Positions 1 through 6,956 of a stretch of 12,196 nt of DNA are shown here, piece by piece. Origin of the DNA: CAZVJA01 sp964626885 (GTDB lineage: Bacteria; Planctomycetota; Planctomycetia; Planctomycetales; Planctomycetaceae); the NCBI GenBank assembly GCA_964626885.1, contig CAZVJA010000160.1:1-12196 (forward strand), given 5' to 3'. The stretch's first letter is position 1, and the number at the start of each line of letters is the position of its first letter. The notes under the pieces were generated by a model. It was not told where the DNA came from. It did not search any database and saw nothing but the letters and a program-made list of their open reading frames with translations. A program made the translations under genes and the position numbers.

Positions 1-1283
1 TCGAGCGTGAGGATGTAGCTGAGCCATTCGTCCGCCAAGCCGCCGATGATCGGGTGCTTTGCACCGGTGATCTGCTTCGCCTCCTGTTTGATCTTGAGGC
101 CCAGCTGCACACCGAGTTCTCCCGGGATACCGATGATCACGAGATCGCCGACCCGCAATGAAACGCTGGCGGTCTTCGTGGGGAACATCCGCGGCAGCAT
201 GTCGGTCAGCAGTTCCTCGGTCAGACCGTACTCCGCGCCGCCGGTCGCCTTGAAGTTCGGATGCCACTTCCGTTCCGGAAGTTGGATTTCGTGCCGATGA
301 AACGCGAACGGCACGTCGCGCGCGGTCTTCGTCTCGTCCCATTGCTTCCAGGCGACGATACCGAGATCGCGGCCGTAGCGCTCGGCTCGTTCCCAACGGC
401 TTTCGCCGGAGTTCTCGCGCGCGATCGGCGACTGGTCCCCTTCGGCTCCGTTGCAGTACATCGCGACGACTCCGGGGCCAATGAGGCTTTCGAGCGTTCG
501 CTGCATGTGCCCCGGCCAACCGCCGGAGAACATCATGTCGTCTTCACTCATAAAGGTCGGATGGGCGGTCCAGTTGACGAGCACCGCCAGCGGCTTTTCA
601 AGAGCGCTGGCCCCGGCGCGCGCGGCGGTGTCGATACGCAGGATCGTCAATTCGGGATCGACCGGCCCGCCAGGAAGACGACGGTTGCGGTTCCAGCCTT
701 CGATCTTGATGCTCGACGTTCCGATACTCACCGGAACGAGCGTCTTCTCGGCCTCTTCGATCACGCGAGCGAAGTTCGCGACCGTGAGTTCATACAGTTG
801 CGGGTTGTGGATGCCGAGCTGCGGCACTTTGTAAATGTTGAGCGGGTTGATGGCGTTCATCTCGATGCTGGTGTGCGAATGGCTCGCCAGCAGGATGACG
901 TTGTCGGCCGACCACCCTTTGCCGACAAGCTTATCGAGCACGGCTTCTTTGAAGGGAGGCGAGAAGCCGAGCATGTCGCCGGTGACCAGCGCGAATTTCC
1001 GCGCGCCGTCGGAAAAGACGATCGCCTTGGCGAAGATGCGGTCGTGCACGCCGACGGCGGGCTTGTTCATCCGTGCGCCGTACCCCCCGAGCGGCGGCTT
1101 TAATTCCAGCGGCGGGGTGACATCGACCACGGCAACACCGGCTGTGAGTTCGGCAGCGTGCGTCTCCTCACTCGTCGCAATGAAGACAGCCACGAAGAGG
1201 CACAAAGTCACAAAGAATAAAGGAAAGAGACCCAGAAACTTGAAAAGCAAGCGGCGGTAATAACGGTGAGTACGAGCAGGCAC
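1..1283 (-). CDS. Neutral/alkaline ceramidase-like secreted hydrolase (partial, C-terminal end outside the window)
   Basis: The reading frame is open from a GTG at 1283 to the window edge (427 codons). The GTG start is chosen because a GGAGA sits 7 bases upstream and it gives MPARTHRYYRR, a basic start, then a long hydrophobic stretch (about residues 12-36) ending in THAAEL, which looks like a signal peptide. Family neutral ceramidases are zinc amidases that split ceramide into sphingosine and fatty acid. The known zinc ligands of the Pseudomonas enzyme (His97, His204, Glu411, Tyr448) have counterparts: H135 in ASHSHTS, H241 in NWTAHPTF, E389 in GIPGELG and probably Y423 in SYILTL, with nearly the same spacing. 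YCNGAEGDQSP matches the family's conserved NxGDxSP segment. The mature protein is probably exported. Many planctomycete homologues have no tested substrate, so the family call is firm but ceramide as substrate is only inferred. Confidence 0.85.
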   Translation of the reverse strand, partial: MPARTHRYYRRLLFKFLGLFPLFFVTLCLFVAVFIATSEETHAAELTAGVAVVDVTPPLELKPPLGGYGARMNKPAVGVHDRIFAKAIVFSDGARKFALVTGDMLGFSPPFKEAVLDKLVGKGWSADNVILLASHSHTSIEMNAINPLNIYKVPQLGIHNPQLYELTVANFARVIEEAEKTLVPVSIGTSSIKIEGWNRNRRLPGGPVDPELTILRIDTAARAGASALEKPLAVLVNWTAHPTFMSEDDMMFSGGWPGHMQRTLESLIGPGVVAMYCNGAEGDQSPIARENSGESRWERAERYGRDLGIVAWKQWDETKTARDVPFAFHRHEIQLPERKWHPNFKATGGAEYGLTEELLTDMLPRMFPTKTASVSLRVGDLVIIGIPGELGVQLGLKIKQEAKQITGAKHPIIGGLADEWLSYILTL

Positions 1284-1290
1284 GTTGGTT

Positions 1291-1295
1291 TCTCC
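1291..1295 (-). promoter_or_regulatory. Ribosome binding site for the ceramidase-like gene
   Basis: On the minus strand GGAGA lies 7 bases before the GTG at 1283. It decides the start: no ATG in this frame gives a complete signal peptide. Confidence 0.6.
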
Positions 1296-1321
1296 AGCGG
1301 GTTCGGTCGGCAAGGGGGTTG

Positions 1322-1350
1322 TTTATCACGGATTGCGGAGTTCATGGAAA
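1322..1350 (-). promoter_or_regulatory. Weak sigma70-like promoter candidate for the ceramidase-like gene
   Basis: Read leftwards, TTTCCA (1345-1350) and GATAAA (1322-1327) are separated by 17 bases, each matching four of six consensus positions. The -10 lies about 40 bases before the GTG start. Such matches occur often by chance. Confidence 0.25.
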
Positions 1351-1529
1351 CAGGACAGCTTCCAATTTGATGATACCGCCGCCAACCGGCAGGGATGAAG
1401 TCCCGCGGCAAGCGTGGAGCAACTCGGCTCTCGCGAAATAGAGTAATAAAAGAGCTTTACCGAAAGGTTTTAACTTGTCAGATTGTGGATGAAGAGACGC
1501 TGCGGGAGCAGGGGGGGCGGTGGTTGGCC

Positions 1530-1557
1530 TTGCCATTGGTCCGAGACGGACTATATA
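1530..1557 (+). promoter_or_regulatory. Sigma70-like promoter candidate upstream of the small secreted protein and dabA operon
   Basis: TTGCCA (1530-1535) and TATATA (1552-1557) are separated by 16 bases. Transcription would start near 1564, about 55 bases before the ATG at 1619. It is the best rightward promoter-like pair seen upstream of the carbon-uptake genes and could drive both the small gene and the operon. No operator or regulator gene is visible nearby. Confidence 0.4.
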
Positions 1558-1574
1558 GTTGTGTTATGCCCGCC

Positions 1575-1590
1575 GAGGCGAATTTGCCTC
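1575..1590 (+). other. Short inverted repeat in the predicted 5' leader
   Basis: GAGGC (1575-1579) pairs with GCCTC (1586-1590) around a six-base loop, about 11 bases after the predicted transcription start. It is too short and has no T-run, so it is not called a terminator. It may be a small leader hairpin or chance. Confidence 0.25.
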
Positions 1591-1618
1591 CCAAGCAGCC
1601 TGCCGTAACGGATGAGAC

Positions 1619-1951
1619 ATGCGGTTCGCCGTTCCTAAGTCTTTCGTCCTGCTCCTTGTCGCCTTATTCGGCCTTGTGTCGTTAAGTGTGCCGGCGGGAT
1701 TGTCTCACACTGCCAAGCACGACGCTCCATCCCGTCAACCGGCCGACGCCAGCAATGAGGCAAAAGGGTCGGAAAAGAACTTCGAGTCGGGCTTTGAGCT
1801 TGATGTCCTGTTCAGCGTGCTTCTGGCGGGGGAAGAGCCCGCGGCGGCGGTCCCTTTGGCCCGGCTTGCTCAGTCGGATGCCGTCATTCTTTGCGATACG
1901 TCGGTCGACCGTCCCGACCATTCTCGCGCGCCGCCGGCTTATTGCTGCTAG
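1619..1951 (+). CDS. Small secreted or membrane-anchored protein of unknown function
   Basis: This 110-codon frame begins with a basic residue or two followed by a hydrophobic core (about residues 8-26, FVLLLVALFGLVSLSVPAGL), so it looks like a signal peptide or single anchor. The rest is hydrophilic (residues 30-60), then has a mildly hydrophobic segment near residues 62-86, and ends in a pair of cysteines (AYCC). I do not recognise a family. Codon choice is similar to the genes around it. It follows the best rightward promoter candidate, with only a weak GGATGAG near the start as a possible ribosome site. It lies 218 bases before dabA on the same strand, so it may be a leader gene of that operon. 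The spacer to dabA (1952-2169) holds no convincing gene. Confidence 0.5.
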   Translation: MRFAVPKSFVLLLVALFGLVSLSVPAGLSHTAKHDAPSRQPADASNEAKGSEKNFESGFELDVLFSVLLAGEEPAAAVPLARLAQSDAVILCDTSVDRPDHSRAPPAYCC

Positions 1952-2169
1952 TTGTGTGCGCTGTGTGGGCGCGCTTGCGAAATCGCCCGCGAAATCTCGA
2001 TTGCCTCCTGCGCTCTTATAGTCCGTTTGCAGTGATTCGCCATGGTGCGCGAACGATTCTGCAAGCCGTTTTCGGGAGGAGGATCGGCCCACGTTGGCCA
2101 TGCTTCCATCCCAGCGTTTTTAGGCGCAGGTGAACATCAATTTCCAGCCGAGAATGAGATCCCTCCAAA

Positions 2170-5100
2170 GTGACGACAGAAACAACTGAGACAGCCCAGC
2201 CACGCTCGTTTGGAGGATCAGACGAGCGGCATGCCAAGATCAAACACGCCATCGAACATGCCGCGCACCTGTTGCCATCGCAGGGGCCGATCACGGTCTT
2301 TGTTCATCACAATAATCTGCATGCTTTCGAGGATCTTTCCTTCGAGGATGGGTTGCGCGAAGGTCTGAAGACATACGGCTGCGAACCATTCCTGCCGGAA
2401 AAGCAGTATCGCGAATGCTTGGTGACCGGACGCATCCGCCAGGAAGAACTCGCCTCCGTGCTTATGGAAGACCTGCGAGAAGAAGGGGAGGTGATGCTTG
2501 GCTTCCTGGGGACGCGGTTCAGTCTGCGGATGGCGATCCTGGGGCATCCGTTGCAGTTGGCGTCGAGTGCCGAGTTGCGGTGGTCGATCGCCGAGTCGGA
2601 CGCACTGCGCCAGTTTCGGGATTTTGTCCACGGGCCGACGAAGCTGCGGATGGTTGCCGAGACGCGCCACTGGGTCATGCGCGACTTGCGGGACGGAATT
2701 GGATGCGGCAACACGGGGTCGGAAGTGACACGTGTGAAGCAGCACGTCCGGGATTTGTTTGACCTGTTCGGCAAGACGTCCGTCGAGCGTTGGAGCGACC
2801 AGACCTGGGAATCCTTCTGCCTCCATTTGCTGTGGCGCATCTGCCTTGATGCGAGTGAGTCCGTCGGAGTACAGGCTCGTCGCGGGCGCACTCTGCCTCT
2901 CCGTCATGCCAAGCTGCTGGAAGCGGCGGCCAACCAGTCCTCGGATCAGTTGGTGAACGATCTGCTGATCCGTTTTTGTGCCGCTTTCCTCGATCAAGGT
3001 TTTGCCAGCTGGCGGTTGCCCGATCGTGACCAAGGATTTTTGCGAGCCTTCGCGAACCTGTATGGGCATGCGTTTACGCTTCACGATCACTGGCTGCGGG
3101 GCCTGCGGCAAGAGCTAAGACGGTTTGATGATCGGAAGATGACTCCGCTCGATTCGATCAATGAATCGCTGTCTCTACTGGGTGTTGACGACGACGAACG
3201 GGATGAGTTCATCTCGGCAACCTTGCAAGCATTGCCTGGTTGGACCGGCATGATCTGGCAGATGGAGACCAACGCCGAGTGGACGCTGTTTCCGGCGCCT
3301 GCCGGTACTCTCGCGGAGTATCTGGCGGTGCGTTTGATCCTGGATCGGCTCGCGGCCCAGTACGTCGCGCGGCAGGCGCTCGGCTGGAACGGCGACTTGC
3401 GGAAGTTGCGCGACGATCTTCGCGAACGCATTCCGGAAGCTGAGGCGCTAGGAACCGAGCAACATGCGTTTTTGGCGTTCCAACTTGCGCAGGCCCGCGG
3501 CTGGTTGCCGCAAGAGTTGAACAGGCTTCCGCAGAAACAATGGCAAATGCTGTTCGATGAATTGAGAACCTTTAACAGCTTGGAGCGGCGCCGGATCTTG
3601 CATCGGGCTTACGAGCGGCGATATCGCAATCAGGTCCTGGATTCGGTGTCGGTTCACTCGAAAAACAGGCACCCCTGGGCACACGAATCGGCGCCGCATC
3701 GAGACACAGCGCAGCGTTGGGGAGGGTTCCCTCGGTTGGCGGATATTTCGGGAAACGGGGAGGCTCGGCCGAAAAACGATGCGTCGACCCCCAGCTTTCA
3801 AATTGTCTGTTGCATTGACGACCGCGAAGAATCGTTCCGTCGGCATCTGGAAGAGATTGATCCATCGTGTGAGACGTTTGGCGCGGCTGGGTTCTTTGGA
3901 GTCGCCATGTATTACCGCGGCGCTTCGGATGCCCATCATCGGCCGCTCTGCCCGGTCATCATCAAGCCGCAGCATTATGTGAATGAAGAAGTGGCTTTCG
4001 CCTTCGAGAAAGAACACCGTCGGCGAGCCGATACGCGGCGCGTGCTCGGCACCGCATCGCGGCAGGTTCATCAAGGGAGCCGCACTTTTCTCGGCGGGGC
4101 TCTAACGGCGCTGGGAGGGTCGATCGCTTCCATCCCCATGGTCACACGAATCTTGTTCCCGCGGACGACATCGCAGTTTCTCCGCATGCTTGGAGGATTC
4201 GTGCGTCCTCCCGCATTCACGCAGCTTCGGCTGGAGCGAAAGGAGCAGGCTCCAGGTCCGGAGAATGGGCATGTCGGCTATTCGCTGGAAGAAATGGCTG
4301 CGATTGTCGAGAGGCTGTTGCGTGACCTCGGCCTGACGGAACATTTCGCGCCGATTGTGATCATCTGTGGTCACGGTTCGGGAAGTCTGAACAATCCTCA
4401 TGAGTCGGCTTATAACTGCGGCGCTTGCAGCGGCGGCCGAGGCGGCCCCAATGCGCGGGCGTTTGCCGAAATGGCGAATGACTCGCGTGTTCGCAAACTG
4501 CTCTTGGAGCGTGGATTAAATGTTCCGCTCGACACGGCGTTCATCGGAGCTTATCACAACACGTGCGATGACAGCGTCACCTATTTTGACCTGGATCGCT
4601 TGTCTTCAAAGCACCGTTTGCTGTTTGAGCGCGTTGGGGACGTCGTCGACGAAGCGCGCCGTCGCAACGCGCATGAACGCTGCCGCCGGTTTGAATCGGC
4701 CCCATTATCGCTGAGCTTTGAAGCGGCGCTACGACACGTCGAGGGGCGCTCCGAGGATTTATCGCAGGCACGCCCCGAGTACAATCACGCCACGAATGCG
4801 CTCTGCTTTGTCGGCCACCGCTGGTGGAGTCGCAGTCTGTACCTTGACCGTCGGGTCTTTCTGCAATCCTACGATCCCAAGAAGGATGACGACGATTACA
4901 ACATTTTGACCCGCATTCTTTCCGCCGTGATTCCGGTCTGCTCGGGGATCAGCCTCGAATACTACTTTTCCTGCGTCGATACTCAGGTCATGGGCTGCGG
5001 ATCAAAGTTGCCGCACAACATCACGTCTCTACTGGGTGTGATGGAAGGTGCGGCCAGCGATTTACGGCCGGGTCTTTCCCAGCAGATGATCGAAATCCAT

Positions 5101-5382
5101 GAACCGATGCGAATTCTGTTCGTCATCGAATCGACACCGGAGGCCATGTTCCGAGTGATGGAACGCAACCCCGTTGTCGCCAATTTGTGCCGCAACGAAT
5201 GGGTCCAGCTGGCCGTTATCGATACCGAAACGAACGAGATTCAGGTCTTTCAGAACGGTGAATTCAAGAAATATCGGATGCAATCCGACACGCTGCCGTC
5301 GACCAAGTCGTCCGTCGATTGGTATCGCGGATGGCGAGACCATTTGGGGGTTGCCGTCATCGAGGAGCCGCAACCGACTTGA
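2170..5382 (+). CDS. dabA: DabA, catalytic-type subunit of the inorganic carbon accumulation complex (DUF2309/UPF0753)
   Basis: The protein of 1070 residues belongs to the DabA family. In Halothiobacillus, DabA with the membrane protein DabB accumulates bicarbonate inside the cell; DabA resembles a beta-carbonic anhydrase with one zinc, bound by Cys351, His524 and Cys539 with Asp353 beside it. Here C548 and D550 (in VCCIDDREES) and H735 and C750 (in ICGHGSG and YNCGACSGG) fit this site, and the His-to-Cys spacing of 15 is the same. The N-terminal family motif HHNNLHAFE lies near residues 46-54. No signal peptide or membrane helix is evident, so it is cytoplasmic and would bind the membrane through its partner. 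The start is a GTG at 2170 with no clear Shine-Dalgarno sequence; no earlier in-frame start was found, and the family match begins soon after. The next two genes encode the likely membrane partner. Length is toward the upper end for the family. Energy coupling is inferred from characterised relatives. Confidence 0.93.
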   Translation: MTTETTETAQPRSFGGSDERHAKIKHAIEHAAHLLPSQGPITVFVHHNNLHAFEDLSFEDGLREGLKTYGCEPFLPEKQYRECLVTGRIRQEELASVLMEDLREEGEVMLGFLGTRFSLRMAILGHPLQLASSAELRWSIAESDALRQFRDFVHGPTKLRMVAETRHWVMRDLRDGIGCGNTGSEVTRVKQHVRDLFDLFGKTSVERWSDQTWESFCLHLLWRICLDASESVGVQARRGRTLPLRHAKLLEAAANQSSDQLVNDLLIRFCAAFLDQGFASWRLPDRDQGFLRAFANLYGHAFTLHDHWLRGLRQELRRFDDRKMTPLDSINESLSLLGVDDDERDEFISATLQALPGWTGMIWQMETNAEWTLFPAPAGTLAEYLAVRLILDRLAAQYVARQALGWNGDLRKLRDDLRERIPEAEALGTEQHAFLAFQLAQARGWLPQELNRLPQKQWQMLFDELRTFNSLERRRILHRAYERRYRNQVLDSVSVHSKNRHPWAHESAPHRDTAQRWGGFPRLADISGNGEARPKNDASTPSFQIVCCIDDREESFRRHLEEIDPSCETFGAAGFFGVAMYYRGASDAHHRPLCPVIIKPQHYVNEEVAFAFEKEHRRRADTRRVLGTASRQVHQGSRTFLGGALTALGGSIASIPMVTRILFPRTTSQFLRMLGGFVRPPAFTQLRLERKEQAPGPENGHVGYSLEEMAAIVERLLRDLGLTEHFAPIVIICGHGSGSLNNPHESAYNCGACSGGRGGPNARAFAEMANDSRVRKLLLERGLNVPLDTAFIGAYHNTCDDSVTYFDLDRLSSKHRLLFERVGDVVDEARRRNAHERCRRFESAPLSLSFEAALRHVEGRSEDLSQARPEYNHATNALCFVGHRWWSRSLYLDRRVFLQSYDPKKDDDDYNILTRILSAVIPVCSGISLEYYFSCVDTQVMGCGSKLPHNITSLLGVMEGAASDLRPGLSQQMIEIHEPMRILFVIESTPEAMFRVMERNPVVANLCRNEWVQLAVIDTETNEIQVFQNGEFKKYRMQSDTLPSTKSSVDWYRGWRDHLGVAVIEEPQPT

Positions 5383-5505
5383 GGCGGCACCATAGCCGCG
5401 ACGGAGGGGGCGGCGGCGATGTCGAGGGGGCCGTGCGATAGCGGAATACAAGACAGCCGCGGCTGATCGATCGGATTATAAAGATATCAACTTCGGGATT
5501 TTCTG

Positions 5506-6891
5506 ATGCACATCGATTCACTCATGCAGGCTCTCGGAATTTGCGTCGTCGTTTGTCCGTCTGCGCTGCTGGCACTGTTTGGTCTGACGTCGCTGTTCGG
5601 CAGGCCGCTGAGCGAACAGGCGGTCATCCGCAGCATCTACAGTGTGATGGTGGTCGGATTGCTCTCCGCGATTGCCATGTTGCTGATGATGGTCTCCACG
5701 AATCACACCCTCGTCGAAATCACCATCGGCGACTGGGTTCTGATCGAGCGCGAGCATTTCCACTTTCATGTGACTCTCATCTTTGACCGGCTTTCAGTCC
5801 CGTTCGTGATTCTGGTGTTTGTGCTGTGCGGAACCATCAGCGCGTTTACCAGCCGCTACCTGCACCGCGACAAAGGGTTCAATCGCTTCTGTGTCTTCTT
5901 CGCCATCTTCACGCTGGGTATGGTCGTTTCTTCTCTGGCGGGCACCATCGAAGTCTTGTTTCTTGGCTGGGAGCTGGTCGGTCTGTCGTCGGCGCTGCTG
6001 GTGGCTTTTTTCCAGCAACGATTGAATCCGGTTCGAAATGGACTTCGAGTCTGGAGCGTTTACCGTATTGCCGATGCGGCATTCTTGATCGCCGCTCTGA
6101 CGATGCATCATCTGACGGCGGGGGGAGACTTCACGGGACTGACCGGAGCGGAAGCCTGGCCGGAAGCCCATGCGACCGTAACGGCGAATCAGGCCCTCTT
6201 CGTCGGCTTGTTGTTGTTGGTGGCCGCGGCGGGGAAGTCGGCTCTTGTTCCGTTCTCCGGTTGGCTCCCCAGGGCGATGGAAGGCCCGACACCGTCGAGT
6301 GCGGTGTTTTACGGCGCGCTCTCGGTGCATCTGGGGGCGTTCCTGTTGATGCGTGTCAGCCCGTTGCTCGAATTATCGATGCTGCTGCGGTTGGCGGTCA
6401 TCGGCTTGGGGCTGGTTTCGGCGCTCTATGCCGCCATCACGGCTCGTGTTCAGACGGATGTGAAAAGCGCGCTCGCGTTTGCTTCGCTGACGCAGGTGGG
6501 ATTGATCGTCGTTGAGATCGGTCTGGATCTGCACTATATCGCCCTGATCCACATGATCGGCCATGCCTGCCTGCGAACATTGCAATTGCTGCGTGCGCCG
6601 ACGTTGCTGCGCGATTACCACATGCTGGAGAACGCGATCGGCGATCACTTGACGCAGGGGCCGAGCTTCTGGGAGCGCGTCTCACCGCGACAAATACGTA
6701 CCTGGCTCTATGGAATGGCATCCGAACGAGGGTTCCTCGACGGAGCGATCGATACCTTCGTTGTCTATCCCTTCCGTTCTTTGTTCCGCTGGTGTGACGC
6801 CATCGAGCATCGCTGGACGGATCTGCTTTCCGGCGGCCAGTCCCGTGTATCGGACCAAGTCACAAAACCTTCGGAACTGAGTGATTGGTAA
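5506..6891 (+). CDS. NuoL-like membrane subunit, likely DabB partner (shortened)
   Basis: This 461-residue, strongly hydrophobic protein is a relative of the ion-pumping NuoL/MrpA/DabB family and probably carries protons or sodium to power DabA. Alignment by eye to E. coli NuoL gives E156 in FLGWELVGLSS (NuoL E144), K244 in AAGKSALVPFSGWLP (K229), K320 in QTDVKSALAF (K305), and H349 and H353 in HMIGHA (H334, H338). The lysine four residues after the second histidine (NuoL K342) is R357. After about residue 365 the protein becomes polar and ends in a segment like the very C-terminus of NuoL (GFLDGAIDTFVVYPF, about 409-423), so helices 12-14, including the NuoL K399 region, appear to be missing. 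A GGGA lies 7 bases before the ATG. It follows dabA by 123 bases, a spacer with a G-rich stretch (5401-5430) and the palindrome AGCCGCGGCT (5455-5464). Confidence 0.85.
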   Translation: MHIDSLMQALGICVVVCPSALLALFGLTSLFGRPLSEQAVIRSIYSVMVVGLLSAIAMLLMMVSTNHTLVEITIGDWVLIEREHFHFHVTLIFDRLSVPFVILVFVLCGTISAFTSRYLHRDKGFNRFCVFFAIFTLGMVVSSLAGTIEVLFLGWELVGLSSALLVAFFQQRLNPVRNGLRVWSVYRIADAAFLIAALTMHHLTAGGDFTGLTGAEAWPEAHATVTANQALFVGLLLLVAAAGKSALVPFSGWLPRAMEGPTPSSAVFYGALSVHLGAFLLMRVSPLLELSMLLRLAVIGLGLVSALYAAITARVQTDVKSALAFASLTQVGLIVVEIGLDLHYIALIHMIGHACLRTLQLLRAPTLLRDYHMLENAIGDHLTQGPSFWERVSPRQIRTWLYGMASERGFLDGAIDTFVVYPFRSLFRWCDAIEHRWTDLLSGGQSRVSDQVTKPSELSDW

Positions 6892-6956
6892 CAGCATGCA
6901 GCGGCGCACCATAAAGTTGTTGCCGCACGGCATGATCGAATTGAAAGAGTTTTCTG

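Larger units (their letters stand above)
1284..1618. other. Divergent intergenic region
   Basis: This stretch separates the leftward ceramidase-like gene from the rightward small secreted protein. It holds an AT-rich patch (about 1435-1490), a G-rich patch with a run of seven G (1511-1517), and the promoter candidates listed separately. A rightward open frame from 1395 crosses it, but its product resembles nothing known and has no convincing ribosome binding site, so it is not called as a gene. Confidence 0.6.

Noticed and set aside
261..1103. Long rightward open frame of 280 codons
   Set aside because: It lies opposite the ceramidase-like gene, whose protein shows clear family motifs. The rightward product is rich in Arg, Asp and His and resembles nothing, as is usual for an antisense shadow in GC-rich DNA.
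1395..1685. Rightward open frame of 96 codons in the divergent spacer
   Set aside because: It has no convincing ribosome site or family resemblance, and it spans the promoter candidate and part of the small secreted gene in another frame.
2074..2123. Strong Shine-Dalgarno-like GGGAGGAGG with a possible leader peptide
   Set aside because: The only frame behind it starts 17 bases away at 2100 and is seven codons long, and the spacing is poor, so it is not called as a gene.
1891..2133. Rightward open frame of 80 codons overlapping the end of the small secreted gene
   Set aside because: It is Arg-rich, with no family match and a poor start. The overlapping frame with a signal peptide is more convincing.
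2218..3111. Leftward open frame of 297 codons inside dabA
   Set aside because: It is antisense to dabA and its product has no recognisable motif. The dabA frame explains the third-position pattern.
5465..5486. Promoter in the dabA to NuoL-like spacer (TATAAA at 5477-5482)
   Set aside because: No -35-like sequence is present at the right distance, so the AT-rich patch alone is weak evidence.
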